A stretch of DNA of 64,000 nucleotides, from contig NZ_AP017470.1 of the NCBI RefSeq assembly GCF_016592575.1, positions 1,139,471 to 1,203,470 on the forward strand, given 5' to 3'. The notes below the pieces were generated by a model. The model worked only from the letters and a program-made list of their open reading frames with translations, searched no databases and was not told where the DNA came from. Origin of the DNA: Thermotomaculum hydrothermale (lineage in GTDB: Bacteria; Acidobacteriota; Holophagae; Thermotomaculales; Thermotomaculaceae). Every line of letters starts with the position of its first letter. Positions within the stretch are counted from its first letter, which is position 1. This document shows positions 18,728 through 28,722 of this stretch, one piece after another. The position numbers were made by a program, and so were the translations under genes.

Positions 18728-18736
18728 AATCCCCCC

Positions 18737-21679
18737 TTAAACAGGCTTTTTTATAAGTCCTATCCCTTTTTTACCGTCTATTTTTGTAATAAAAGGCAAA
18801 TCTGAAGAATAAACATCGAGGTATTTAGTTTTATTTAAAATATTCAATTTCTTTATAAAATCCCAGTCTAACCTCTGCTCTTTGTTCAAATGGTCAATGT
18901 AAAAGTACGCTATTTTTGAAGCAAGCATTTTCTGGAAAAAGTGATTTCCCTTTGAAGGTTCAACCCTGAAATCCTCTTTTGTGTATTCAACAATAACCTG
19001 TGCATTTGATATATCATTAAAATTAACAGGAATACCGTTTAGTGGATTGCTTGAGCCTAACCTTCCTGGAACAATTAAAATATAGTGTTCTCTATTTTCT
19101 TTAAATTCTGCATTTAGTTTTGCTATCTCATCTGCTATCTCAACTGTGTGCTTTCTATTAAATCTTTCAGGGGAAACAACAATAATGTGTCTCAAGTTGT
19201 TAAAAATTCCGTTTCCTAAAACCTCATTAGAAAAACAGAGGGAATTTTCAATTTCCTTTTTACCAATTAAAACCATTCCAATCCCGCTTCCAGACGCCAA
19301 CGGCTTGTTTTGAAGAAGGAAGAATTGATGGTTTTTATCCCTGTTTAAATTAATTGCAAACTCTATCTCTGAAGCCTCTCCTATAGCCTCTGAAGAAATT
19401 GTAAGCAACTCAGAAATCAATTGAGAAAAGGGGAAAAACCTGTCTGAAAGAAAATGTTTAAAGGTTAACACCCTTTTCGCCCCAGGTTTTTCAAAGTCAG
19501 AAAGCATATTTTCCTCAGGTAAATAGTATTGAGAGACAAAATTTAAAGCCTCGTTTTTCTCAAATTTAGAAACCTTTAACCTCTCAAGGCCTGACAATTC
19601 TCCCTTTTTTGCATCAAATTCTGATTCCTCAAGATTAAGAGCATAAAAATACTTCTGACTATTCTTCAAACATTCTTCAGGGGTTACACAAACAGGATCA
19701 ACTAAAGGATTTTTAGGAGAAATTCTTTTTATAAAATTTGACTCTTCAATTATTCTCCCAAGGCCAAATGCAAGGTAAACAACTCCATCTTCAGGTTTTA
19801 AACTTGAAACCGGATAGTAATTGTAACTTTGCGCAACGCCAGAAATTGTCGGGAAAAAGTATTTACCGTAATTTTTACCCACAACCTTTTGTATTAAAAC
19901 AGCCATCTTTTCTTCGCCTAAATTATAATTTGTGTTTTTTATAAACTTTTTAGCTACCGAAGAAAAAACAGAAGCATAAACAAGTTTAATTGAGGCAATT
20001 AGATTAGCAAGCCTGTGCTCAAGTGTTTGCTCATTGTTTGCAAGCATATAGGTTTTGTAAACCCCTGCAAAAGACAGTGTTTGAGAATCTTCAAATATGG
20101 AAGAAGACCTGACAGCAATAGGCGTTTTTAATTTTTTTAATAGTTTAATAAGGTCTTTTTCCACCCCTTTAGGCAATTTTGCATTTAAAAACAGATATTT
20201 TATCTCTTCATCGCTTTCAATCTCAAAAGCCCTGTCCAATAACTTATTTTTATTCATAAAATCTTCGTAAATGTCAGTTGCAAGCACTGTTGAAAAGGGA
20301 ACCTTTATGTCAACATCGGAAAATCTTTCTTCAAACCCTGTTTCAGATAACACAGCCTGAATAAAAGAAAGCCCCCTCGCCTTCCCCCCTAAAGATTCAT
20401 CTCCTATTTTTACAAAAATGGTTGATTCTGCATCAGACAAAGCTTGTAAACTAATAACAGAACTTTGTTTTTTATGTTTAAGGAAATTTACTATTGTGTC
20501 TCTAAGGAATTTCTTTATCTCCATTGCATCTTTGAAATCTTCAATACTTTTAGGCCTTAAAACCTCTGCAATTTCAAACTGCGTTCTTGCCCTGAACCAG
20601 ACTGAAAAGTGATTGTGAGATGCATGGTAAAGCACACTTTCGTCAGGTATATTTAAAATCTTTTCAGCAAACTCTTCTAAAGTCTTAGCCCTGTCAATTA
20701 CCCTTCCATTTGGAAATTTAAAAACAAAATCCCCAAAACCAAAATCCTTAAGTATATACTTTCTCAGCTGCCCTACCATGTTTTTTGAATGTTTATGGAA
20801 AAAGTCAACGCCCAATTTTTTTGCTACTTTTTTATTTTCTAAATTTGAAGATTGCAGAATAACGCTTAAATCTTTAACCTCACTTTTTACCTTTTTTACT
20901 AACTCAAAACCTGCCTCCTTATCTAACCTTCCCCCCTTGGGATACTGAACATCTGAAATTATCCCTAAAAGATTTTTTTTATATTTTTCATAAATCTTGA
21001 TTGCATCTTCAAAAGTCTCAGCAGTCAGAATTTTAGGCCTTGCCTTTACCCTAAAAATCACATCAGATTCGTTTATTGAATCTTTAATTATCTTTCTTGT
21101 CTGCTTTAAAATTTCTGTGTATATCAACGGAAGAAAAAATGAATAGTACCTTGGAGAATCCTCAACAACAAGGATAACATTAACCCCTAATTCTGTATCT
21201 CTGTCCGCATTCTTCTTATCTTCAATATATTTAATTATTGCAAGAAAAAGTTTTGAATCCCCCATCCAGTAAAAAATCTTATCTATGTATTTCTTCTCTC
21301 TTACAAGGATTAACACATCCTTTTCAACAGGGAAATAGGTTAAAAGTACAACCGGTAAATCATCTTTAATCTCTTTAACCTTTTTCCCAAATTCAATTGG
21401 GGTCATTTCAGAAAGCCTTGGCATTGTAATAACAAGATCATAACTATTATTCTTAAGAACAGACAGAGCCTCTTTTGCTGAAAACACCCTTGTTATTCTC
21501 GGGATATAGTGCAAATCCAATTCAAGAAAATCGTTAAAAATCCTCTTTGTTAATGCACCGTCTTCCTCAAGTATGTAAGCATCGTAAGGGGATGCAACAA
21601 GCAATACATCCTGAACATGATACTTCATCAGGTTGTAAAACTTGTCTGCCTTTGAAGAAAAATAATTCTTAAAAAACAT
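18737..21679 (-). CDS. dual-receiver protein fused to a PEP-synthase-type ATP-grasp domain
   Basis: The 980-residue protein is a rare fusion. Residues about 24-150 are a receiver-like domain whose phospho-acceptor position is lost ('VITMPRL'). Residues about 165-315 form a second receiver with the normal acidic pair ('VVEDS'), acceptor 'SDVQYP', and Lys in 'FHKHS'. Residues about 430-800 match the ATP-binding N-domain of PEP synthase/pyruvate phosphate dikinase: 'GGKARGLSFIQ' and 'AVRSSSIFEDSQTLSFAGVYKT'. The phosphohistidine swivel and the C-terminal PEP barrel are not seen. It is therefore unlikely to be a complete PEP synthase and may be a signal-controlled phosphotransferase. Confidence 0.78.
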   Translation of the reverse strand: MFFKNYFSSKADKFYNLMKYHVQDVLLVASPYDAYILEEDGALTKRIFNDFLELDLHYIPRITRVFSAKEALSVLKNNSYDLVITMPRLSEMTPIEFGKKVKEIKDDLPVVLLTYFPVEKDVLILVREKKYIDKIFYWMGDSKLFLAIIKYIEDKKNADRDTELGVNVILVVEDSPRYYSFFLPLIYTEILKQTRKIIKDSINESDVIFRVKARPKILTAETFEDAIKIYEKYKKNLLGIISDVQYPKGGRLDKEAGFELVKKVKSEVKDLSVILQSSNLENKKVAKKLGVDFFHKHSKNMVGQLRKYILKDFGFGDFVFKFPNGRVIDRAKTLEEFAEKILNIPDESVLYHASHNHFSVWFRARTQFEIAEVLRPKSIEDFKDAMEIKKFLRDTIVNFLKHKKQSSVISLQALSDAESTIFVKIGDESLGGKARGLSFIQAVLSETGFEERFSDVDIKVPFSTVLATDIYEDFMNKNKLLDRAFEIESDEEIKYLFLNAKLPKGVEKDLIKLLKKLKTPIAVRSSSIFEDSQTLSFAGVYKTYMLANNEQTLEHRLANLIASIKLVYASVFSSVAKKFIKNTNYNLGEEKMAVLIQKVVGKNYGKYFFPTISGVAQSYNYYPVSSLKPEDGVVYLAFGLGRIIEESNFIKRISPKNPLVDPVCVTPEECLKNSQKYFYALNLEESEFDAKKGELSGLERLKVSKFEKNEALNFVSQYYLPEENMLSDFEKPGAKRVLTFKHFLSDRFFPFSQLISELLTISSEAIGEASEIEFAINLNRDKNHQFFLLQNKPLASGSGIGMVLIGKKEIENSLCFSNEVLGNGIFNNLRHIIVVSPERFNRKHTVEIADEIAKLNAEFKENREHYILIVPGRLGSSNPLNGIPVNFNDISNAQVIVEYTKEDFRVEPSKGNHFFQKMLASKIAYFYIDHLNKEQRLDWDFIKKLNILNKTKYLDVYSSDLPFITKIDGKKGIGLIKKPV

Positions 21680-21684
21680 AAAGT

Positions 21685-23367
21685 TTAATCAACAAATTGA
21701 AGTTTATAGTACTTTGGATTTAGTTCATCCCCTGTTGCCTCTTTTACAAATCTATCCCACCTATACCTTGCCCCGGGCTTGAATATCTTTTCAATAAAGT
21801 ATTTGCCTATCTCTTTGTTATCACCTAAAAATGTTTGTTTTATATTGTCAGTGTGGATTATGTTCTTTGCAATATAGAAATTCATCTGTGAAGCAAATAA
21901 TTCACCTAACATATAGTTGTGATAGTAAACAGGATAGGCTGAAATATGGATTTTAGCCGCCCAATCTGGATTATTCCTGTCTTTCGGTTTTTTAATTAGT
22001 TGATACTTTTCCTTTAACTGCCACCAGTAATTGTTAAAGTAATCCACTCCCTTCTCAGGGTGAGCATACATCTCTTTTTCAAACCTTGTTACAACCTGAC
22101 ACCACCTTGAAAAAACAAGTTGCTGGAATTTCTGCATTTTGTAAAGTTGAGGGGCAATATTCTTTGCCTCTCTATCAGACAAACCGCAGTATTTTTTCAA
22201 AAACTCAGGGTTCTTAGACTGCCTTCCAAAAAGCATTGCAACAGCCTCTGTTGTAAAGGTATGGCAGGCTTCCCTTAAAACATAGGGCAAATTTTTATCA
22301 AGGTATTTGTCATAAACAGCGTGTCCTAACTCGTGTAAAACAGTATCCATCCAGGATTCATTGTCCTTAATATTTGTTAAAATCCTGACATCCCCTTCCC
22401 TGTCAATATCGGTGCAAAAAGCATGCTGCATCTTGCCTTCTTTTTCATACAAACTGCTTCTTTCAAGAATATCTGTAACATCAAGCCCAATAGAAGCATA
22501 AAAATCCTTTGCTATATTTGCAAGGTCTTTGCCTTTGTAATATTTATCAAGGTTTACACTATCAAATGAAATCCCTTCCTGAAAAAACGGGTCTTCATAA
22601 TGCCAGGGCATAATTGATTTAGAAGAAATTTTATACCTTCTTGCAAGCATTTTATCAATATCTGCCTTAACCTTCTGGTATTCAGGGGAAATCTCATTAT
22701 CAAGCTTGTCAAAAAGCCCAATAATCTCCTCTGGTGTTTGCTCCTGAAGTTTAAGAGCCATTTCAAAGTAATCCTTATAACCCAATGACTTAGCAAGTTT
22801 ATTCCTCAACTTTGCAAGTTCAAGAACATCTTTTGCAACAACCTTGCCAATCTGCTTTGATGCAAGCCAGGCTTCCTTTCTCAAAGCCATATTTTTCTTT
22901 TCACTTCTTAAAATCTCTTTTAGTTCATTGTCTGTTACCTTTTTACCATTAAGTTCAGCCCTGAAGGTATTAAACTTCTCCTCAATCTCGTTTTGCTTGT
23001 CAATAATCTGCTTAACTAAATTCGGGTCTCCCTGCTTTCCCGCATAGGAAAGGTAAATCAAAACAATCTGCCTCTTTAACAACTCATCTTTTATGTCTTC
23101 TTTCAAAAACTCTCTAAGCTTAAGGAATTCTTCTCTATTTGAATGTAATTTTGCTATCTCAAACTCATACTTTGCAGCCTCTTTATACTTTTCTGGATTT
23201 CCTGTAACAGATGCCTCCCAGTATGCAAGGTTTGCCTTTTTAACTAAAGGTGCAACCTTTTTAACATAGTTTTCTATAAAAAGTCTCATTTCATTCTCCC
23301 TGTCAATCTTTGTATTGCAAGAAACAGTCAATAAAATCAATACAGCAAACAAAATAAACTTCTTCAT
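21685..23367 (-). CDS. M2-type zinc peptidase, lipoprotein
   Basis: The 560-residue protein has a lipoprotein signal ending in 'LLTVSC' and the gluzincin motif HExxH as 'VLHELGHAVYD' (about residue 344), followed some 24 residues later by the third ligand in 'EACHTFTTEAVAMLFGR'. The all-helical architecture and this spacing fit the M2 (ACE-type peptidyl-dipeptidase) / M3-like group. It probably trims peptides in the periplasm. It is followed by the receiver fusion gene after 5 bases and preceded by cysS at 13 bases, so it sits in a long leftward operon. Confidence 0.82.
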   Translation of the reverse strand: MKKFILFAVLILLTVSCNTKIDRENEMRLFIENYVKKVAPLVKKANLAYWEASVTGNPEKYKEAAKYEFEIAKLHSNREEFLKLREFLKEDIKDELLKRQIVLIYLSYAGKQGDPNLVKQIIDKQNEIEEKFNTFRAELNGKKVTDNELKEILRSEKKNMALRKEAWLASKQIGKVVAKDVLELAKLRNKLAKSLGYKDYFEMALKLQEQTPEEIIGLFDKLDNEISPEYQKVKADIDKMLARRYKISSKSIMPWHYEDPFFQEGISFDSVNLDKYYKGKDLANIAKDFYASIGLDVTDILERSSLYEKEGKMQHAFCTDIDREGDVRILTNIKDNESWMDTVLHELGHAVYDKYLDKNLPYVLREACHTFTTEAVAMLFGRQSKNPEFLKKYCGLSDREAKNIAPQLYKMQKFQQLVFSRWCQVVTRFEKEMYAHPEKGVDYFNNYWWQLKEKYQLIKKPKDRNNPDWAAKIHISAYPVYYHNYMLGELFASQMNFYIAKNIIHTDNIKQTFLGDNKEIGKYFIEKIFKPGARYRWDRFVKEATGDELNPKYYKLQFVD

Positions 23368-23380
23368 AATCCCCCCGAAT

Positions 23381-24769
23381 TTATTTTATTCTCTTAAACC
23401 TTGTCCCATCCTTTGTATCTTCAAGAATAATTCCCTTCTCTTTTAGCATATCCCTTATCTCATCTGCCCTTTTAAAATTCCTGTTTTTCCTTGCTTCATT
23501 CCTCTCTTCAATAAGTTTCAAAATCTCATCATCAGGCAATTCAGTTGAAAAATCAAATACAGCAAAAACACTGTTAAGTTTTTCAAGAAATTGCAAAACC
23601 TTATCCCTGTTTGCTTCAGGGATATTAGAATCTGGATAAAGCTTGTTAACCTCTCCTATAAACTCAAAAAGTGCCCCTAATGCACCTGAAACATTTAAAT
23701 CATCATCCATTGCTTCTTCAAAATCTTTTCTGTATTTTTCAATCAATTCTTTTATTCTCTCATCGTAATCTGCCTTATTCTTTGTTTGACTTACGGCCTG
23801 ATAAAATCCCTCAACCTTTTCAATAGCCTTCTCAGCAGCCTTAACACTTTCAAGAGTGAAATTTAACTGTTTTCTATAATGGGAAGAAATAAGCACATAC
23901 CTGATTGCCCTCGGGTTATAGCCCTTTTTAATCAAATCCCTCAAGGTAAAAAAGTTGCCGAGGGATTTACTCATCTTTTTTCCTTCAACAATCAAATACT
24001 TGCAGTGAAGCCAATAATTTGAAAAAGGCTTGCCTGTTGCAGCCTCGCTTTGTGCTATCTCATTTTCGTGGTGAGGAAAAATTAAATCCTCACCCCCTGC
24101 GTGTAAATCTATTGTTTCGCCAAGATACTTCATTGCCATAACAGAGCATTCAAGATGCCAGCCTGGACGCCCTTCTCCCCAGGGTGATGGCCAGGAAGGC
24201 TCTCCTTCCTTCTTAGCTTTCCACAAAACAAAGTCTCTCACATCGTCCTTTTCATACTCGTCAGCGTCAACTGAAACCCCTTCCTTAATCTCCCTTCTAT
24301 CAAGTTTGGAAAGCTTCCCGTACTCATTAAAAGCAGATATATCAAAGTAAACAGACCCATCTTTCTCATAAGCAAAGCCTTTGTTAATTAAGGTTTTTAC
24401 AAGCTCTATCATCTCTTCAATATGCTCTGTCGCCCTTGGATTATACTCAACCTTTTCTATATTTAAAGTTTCGCAATCTTCAAAAAAAGCCTTTGCATAC
24501 TTTTCTGTATACTCCCTCAAAGACAAACCTTCTTCATTTGCCCTTCTAATAGTTTTGTCGTCAACATCTGTTAAATTCATAACCTGAATAACCTTATAAC
24601 CTTTGTACTTCAAATACCTTCTGAATATATCCTCAAAACAGAATGTTCTGAAATTACCTATATGTGCATAATCGTAAACAGTAGGGCCACAGGTATAAAT
24701 TCTTGCCTCTTTATCTCTCAATGTTTTAAACTCTTCCAGCTTACCACTTAAAGTGTTGTAAATCTTCAT
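23381..24769 (-). CDS. cysS: cysteinyl-tRNA synthetase CysS
   Basis: The class I synthetase of 462 residues has the zinc-site cysteine in 'TCGPTVYDYAHIGN' (Cys27, HIGN 36-39), further zinc ligands in 'LECSVMA' and 'HHENEIAQSEA', and the 'KMSKSLGN' loop near residue 268. It charges tRNA-Cys. The ATG at 24769 is preceded by AGGAGG and gives the usual 'MKIYNTLSG' start; a longer frame is unlikely. Confidence 0.96.
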   Translation of the reverse strand: MKIYNTLSGKLEEFKTLRDKEARIYTCGPTVYDYAHIGNFRTFCFEDIFRRYLKYKGYKVIQVMNLTDVDDKTIRRANEEGLSLREYTEKYAKAFFEDCETLNIEKVEYNPRATEHIEEMIELVKTLINKGFAYEKDGSVYFDISAFNEYGKLSKLDRREIKEGVSVDADEYEKDDVRDFVLWKAKKEGEPSWPSPWGEGRPGWHLECSVMAMKYLGETIDLHAGGEDLIFPHHENEIAQSEAATGKPFSNYWLHCKYLIVEGKKMSKSLGNFFTLRDLIKKGYNPRAIRYVLISSHYRKQLNFTLESVKAAEKAIEKVEGFYQAVSQTKNKADYDERIKELIEKYRKDFEEAMDDDLNVSGALGALFEFIGEVNKLYPDSNIPEANRDKVLQFLEKLNSVFAVFDFSTELPDDEILKLIEERNEARKNRNFKRADEIRDMLKEKGIILEDTKDGTRFKRIK

Positions 24770-24883
24770 ACTATCCTCCTGCAATAACATCAAAAGTATT
24801 ATACATTAAGTTAAAGATATATACCAGACACAGAGATTTGATTTTGTTAAGGGATTTTTTAAGTTTTTCAGGGGAAATAAAAA

Positions 24884-24960
<77 letters not shown>

Positions 24961-25130
24961 ACAGGCAATTAATAATTATAATGATATAACCTTAAATGTC
25001 AACAATTAATTTAAACATACCATTAATAAAACTTTGATTTCATTTATATAAATAAGATTTAAAAATACTCATTTTCACTCCTATAATAGTTGTATAATTT
25101 GATTAAGATAAGAAAGAAAAAGGGGGAAAT

Positions 25131-26930
25131 ATGGTTTTTACCAGAAAGATAGGGAAGATTTTAAGGGGAAATGCAACACCTGTGCAGATATTCTTTGCCT
25201 GTTTTTTAGGTTCAATTTTAGGATTTCTTCCAGGCTTTAGCAGGGCACCAGGGTTGACTGTTTTTGCAATTACCCTTTTAATTATCCTTAACGCAAATTT
25301 AGGCCTTGCATTAACAACATTTGCACTTACAAAAATTCTGTCATATATTCTCACCCCTCTCACCTTTGAAATTGGACATATTCTTATGGACGGTTTCGCA
25401 AAAAAACTGTTCATATACCTTATAAATGCCCCAGTTTTTGCCCTCTGCGGATTTGAATACTATGTAACAAGCGGAGGGTTTGTTTTAGGTATTCTAATCG
25501 GAATTATATGGGGTATTTTTGTGGTTTACTCTGTACAAAAATATAGAAAAACAATGGTAAAGACAAAAGAAAAAGATTCAAAAGTTTTAGCCTTTACAGA
25601 ATCGAAGTTTGGGAAAACCCTTATTTATATTCTTTTCGGAAAGGGGAAGGTTGAAGATTACGAAGAAATTTTGAAAAAAAAATCCTTTCCTTTTAGAATT
25701 TCAGGCATTGTATTTGTTGTTATAGCTTTTCTAATCCTTTTCTTTACCCAGCAGTTTTTTGCAGGAAATTTTATAAAAAAGTATATGAAAATGGGGCTTG
25801 AAGAGGCAAACGGTGCAACAGTTGATATAGGAAAAGCCTATATTAACTTAAAAGAGGGCAAATTCATTGTACAAAACCTTGCAATATGCGACCCTGAACA
25901 CCTTGATAAAAACCTTTTTGCAGCAAAAGAGATTATGGCAGATGTTAGCAGCAAAAGCCTTTTAGCAAAAAGGTTGAGGCTTGATAATGTCAAAATCATT
26001 GGTGCAGAAATTGAAAGTAAAAGAAAGAAAAAAGGGAAACTTTTAAAACCTCTGAAAGTTGAAGAAAGTGAGAAAAAGGGAGAAGCAAAATCACTTGACT
26101 ATTACATTTCAAACGCTAAAGAAATAAAGAAAAAATTGAAAAAAGCAAAAAGGTGGTATAAAAAGCTATCAGAATCAAGTGAAATGATTAAAAAGTACAC
26201 CGGGCAAAAGGGAGAAAGCCTTTCGGATAGGCTAAAAAGAGAGGCTGAAAGCCTGGGTTACAGAAATGTAATTGCAAAGCACTTAATTAGAAAATCTCCT
26301 CAATTTGCAATAAGCAATCTTGAAGCAGATAATATAAAAACCCTTGACTTATTAAAAGAAGAAACTTTAAAACTTAAAATGAAAGAGATTTCAACAAATC
26401 CTAACCTTTCACCCATCGCCCCGGAAATTCATATTAAATCTTCAAAAAACACATTTGATTTTAACGGAATTTTTACAGGGTTATCCTCTCAAAAAGGGGA
26501 AAATAACTTTAATTTTTCAGTAAACAAAATAGATACAGACAAACTCCTTCAATCTATTAAATTAAAAAACCAGAATACCCTCAAAGGCGGTACAATCACA
26601 ATTTCAGGAAAGGGGAAAATTTTTGAAAAACAGGATGTTATGATTGATGCTGTTTTGAATATTACAATTGAAAACTCTTTAATGAAAATTTCAAAATTAG
26701 GGGAAGAAAAGGTTGAAAAATTAGAATTCCCCCTTTATCTTACTGGAAAACTTGACAACCCAAAGGTTAAAGTTGACACTAAAACCCTGCTTAAACAAAT
26801 AAAATCAGTCTGGAAAGACAAAGCAAAAGAAAAACTAAACAAAAAGAAGAAAAAATTAGAGAAAAAATACAAAAACAAATTAAAAGAAAAACTGAAAAAG
26901 AAAAAGGGGATTTTAGGGAATATTTTATAG
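25131..26930 (+). CDS. membrane protein fused to an AsmA-like domain (TIGR03546/TIGR03545-like)
   Basis: The 599-residue protein has an N-terminal membrane part of about 150 residues with four helices and the sequence 'LGSILGFLPGFSRAPGLTVFAI', which resembles the TIGR03546/DUF2062-like family. A further membrane helix (about 185-210) leads into a long AsmA-like segment that includes 'MADVSSKSLLAKRLRLDNVKI' and, further on, lysine-rich coiled-coil-forming helices. TIGR03545 and TIGR03546 proteins are usually separate neighbours, so this looks like a fusion of the two; that assignment is from memory of the patterns. A role in outer-membrane or lipid homeostasis is plausible by analogy with AsmA proteins. 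The extreme C-terminus is almost pure Lys/Leu. Confidence 0.7.
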   Translation: MVFTRKIGKILRGNATPVQIFFACFLGSILGFLPGFSRAPGLTVFAITLLIILNANLGLALTTFALTKILSYILTPLTFEIGHILMDGFAKKLFIYLINAPVFALCGFEYYVTSGGFVLGILIGIIWGIFVVYSVQKYRKTMVKTKEKDSKVLAFTESKFGKTLIYILFGKGKVEDYEEILKKKSFPFRISGIVFVVIAFLILFFTQQFFAGNFIKKYMKMGLEEANGATVDIGKAYINLKEGKFIVQNLAICDPEHLDKNLFAAKEIMADVSSKSLLAKRLRLDNVKIIGAEIESKRKKKGKLLKPLKVEESEKKGEAKSLDYYISNAKEIKKKLKKAKRWYKKLSESSEMIKKYTGQKGESLSDRLKREAESLGYRNVIAKHLIRKSPQFAISNLEADNIKTLDLLKEETLKLKMKEISTNPNLSPIAPEIHIKSSKNTFDFNGIFTGLSSQKGENNFNFSVNKIDTDKLLQSIKLKNQNTLKGGTITISGKGKIFEKQDVMIDAVLNITIENSLMKISKLGEEKVEKLEFPLYLTGKLDNPKVKVDTKTLLKQIKSVWKDKAKEKLNKKKKKLEKKYKNKLKEKLKKKKGILGNIL

Positions 26931-27052
26931 GTAACTTTTTATCTACTTCACAACAAAATAAAAAAATAAAAATTAAAAAGAGCAAAAGTTTTATTAAGCT
27001 TTCAAAAAATTTAAAATTTAAATATTAATTATTATAAAAAATAAAAAATTCT

Positions 27053-27081
27053 TTGACTTTAAAAATTCAATGTGATATTAA
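27053..27081 (+). promoter_or_regulatory. promoter of the M4 protease gene
   Basis: TTGACT at 27053-27058 and TATTAA at 27076-27081 with a 17-base spacer, followed by a leader of about 25 bases with a GGAGGG ribosome site. The rest of the 180-base gap is very AT-rich and holds no gene. Confidence 0.6.
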
Positions 27082-27112
27082 AAAATTATATTTTCTTAAT
27101 GGAGGGCGCGTA

Positions 27113-28633
27113 ATGAAAAAATTTGTGTATTTTGTATTCACCTTTGTATTTATTTTTTCCACACTTGGTTTTTCTAAGGGTCACTATTTTAATTACAAAG
27201 CAAATGGTAAAAATGTTAAAGCCATGCTTCCATTGGAAGTTGAATTCTCTCAAAAAAGAATTCTAAAAACTGGCAAAAAAACCCACATAAGGTTTAGCCA
27301 AACTTATCATGGGATTGAGGTTTTTGGCGGTGAACTTATAAAGCATTACAATGGGAAAAATCTTGAATCAGTTAACGGAATAATTTTTGAAAACATTAAT
27401 GTAGGAACTGTTCCTGTTTTATCCAACTACGATGCAACAAAAATTGTTGTTCAGGACTTAAATAACCCTGAATATAAAATAAGGAACACCAAACTTGTTA
27501 TATTCCCTAAAAACGATGTTTACTACCTTGCATATAAAGTAGATAGTTTTAAATTTGATTCAAATATGATTTACTTTGTTGATGCCGAAACTGGAACAAT
27601 TTTATTTAAATATGAAAATGTTAAAGAAGGCAAACCTTCATGGGTAGGAGGAGGCAGCTCAACCACATTAACAGATGTAACTGGAACAGGAATTGGAGTT
27701 AATGGGGAAACTTATTCAGACCTTCATGTTGTTTTTGACGGGTCAAGCTATCAGATGATAAATAGGACAAGAGGAGCTGAAATTAAAACTTACAAAGCGG
27801 TGGGAAGAAGCCTCCCTGGAAATATTGTAACTGATGATGACAATTACTGGACAGACAGTGCAGCTGTATGTGCTCACAAATATCTTGAAGATGTTTATGA
27901 TTTCTATTACACACTTTACGGCAGAAAGAGTTATGACGATATGGACTCAGCTATGATAGCTACTGTTCATTATGGAACAAATTATGTTAATGCATACTGG
28001 AATGGGCAACAGATGGTTTTTGGAGACGGAGATGGCGTTCAGGCTACTTATCTTTCAGGTGCACTTGATGTTGTTGCTCACGAATTAAGCCATGCGGTAA
28101 CAGATTACACATCAGATTTAATTTACTCAAACGAATCTGGTGCATTAAATGAGGCATTTTCAGACATTATGGGAACATGCGTTGAATTCTATTTTCAGCC
28201 TGAAGGATTTGGGCTTCTTAAAGCAGATTACTGGATGGGTGAGGATATCTGGTATCCTAACGAACCTTTTGGTGATGCTTTAAGGTATCTTGATGACCCA
28301 ACAAAAGCTGGTGACCCTTGCCATTATGACCAAAGATACACAGGAACTCAGGATAATGGTGGGGTTCATATTAATTCTACAATTGTTTCACACTGGTTCT
28401 ACCTTATTGCACACGGCGGAACAAACCCCTACTCTGGTATTAAAGTAGATGGGATGGGGCTTGATAAAGCAAGAGACCTTGTTTTCAACGCTTTTACTAA
28501 TTATATGCCAGCAGACGCAGATTTCTCTGTAGCAAGACAGGTTACATTGCAGACTGCAGCAGAGATGTATGGTGAAAACAGCACTGAATATAATATTGTT
28601 CAGACTGGATGGGATGCTGTTGGAGTTTATTAA
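27113..28633 (+). CDS. secreted M4 (thermolysin-family) metalloprotease
   Basis: The 506-residue preproprotein has a signal peptide (about 22 residues), a propeptide with an FTP-type fold ('KTHIRFSQTYHGIEVFGGEL'), and a catalytic domain. Zinc ligands are in 'VAHELSHAVTDY' and the downstream 'NESGALNEAFSDIMG', with the conserved 'NGGVHINS' His further on. The C-terminal helical domain ends at 'GWDAVGVY' with no extra export domain. It should degrade protein outside the cell. The ATG at 27113 is chosen from the GGAGGG site and the signal peptide. It stands alone between its promoter and a terminator. Confidence 0.94.
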   Translation: MKKFVYFVFTFVFIFSTLGFSKGHYFNYKANGKNVKAMLPLEVEFSQKRILKTGKKTHIRFSQTYHGIEVFGGELIKHYNGKNLESVNGIIFENINVGTVPVLSNYDATKIVVQDLNNPEYKIRNTKLVIFPKNDVYYLAYKVDSFKFDSNMIYFVDAETGTILFKYENVKEGKPSWVGGGSSTTLTDVTGTGIGVNGETYSDLHVVFDGSSYQMINRTRGAEIKTYKAVGRSLPGNIVTDDDNYWTDSAAVCAHKYLEDVYDFYYTLYGRKSYDDMDSAMIATVHYGTNYVNAYWNGQQMVFGDGDGVQATYLSGALDVVAHELSHAVTDYTSDLIYSNESGALNEAFSDIMGTCVEFYFQPEGFGLLKADYWMGEDIWYPNEPFGDALRYLDDPTKAGDPCHYDQRYTGTQDNGGVHINSTIVSHWFYLIAHGGTNPYSGIKVDGMGLDKARDLVFNAFTNYMPADADFSVARQVTLQTAAEMYGENSTEYNIVQTGWDAVGVY

Positions 28634-28657
28634 AAATAATTAACAAGTCAAAGACAG

Positions 28658-28686
28658 AAGCGGGGAATAATTCCCCGCTTTTTTTG
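28658..28686 (+). terminator. Rho-independent terminator
   Basis: AAGCGGGGAA / TTCCCCGCTT stem with a short loop, then a T-run. It ends the M4 protease gene. The rubrerythrin gene ends in a terminator with nearly the same stem. Confidence 0.9.
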
Positions 28687-28693
28687 TTATAAT
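28685..28693 (+). promoter_or_regulatory. extended -10 promoter of the peroxiredoxin gene
   Basis: TGTTATAAT (TGnTATAAT) forms an extended -10 about 30 bases before the ATG. No -35 is evident because that position falls within the preceding terminator stem. Confidence 0.5.
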
Positions 28694-28722
28694 ACAAATA
28701 CAAAACACAAAGGAGTTTAAAA

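Noticed and set aside
18737-21679. Complete PEP synthase
   Set aside because: No phosphohistidine or PEP-binding barrel signature is visible, and two receiver domains occupy the N-terminus.
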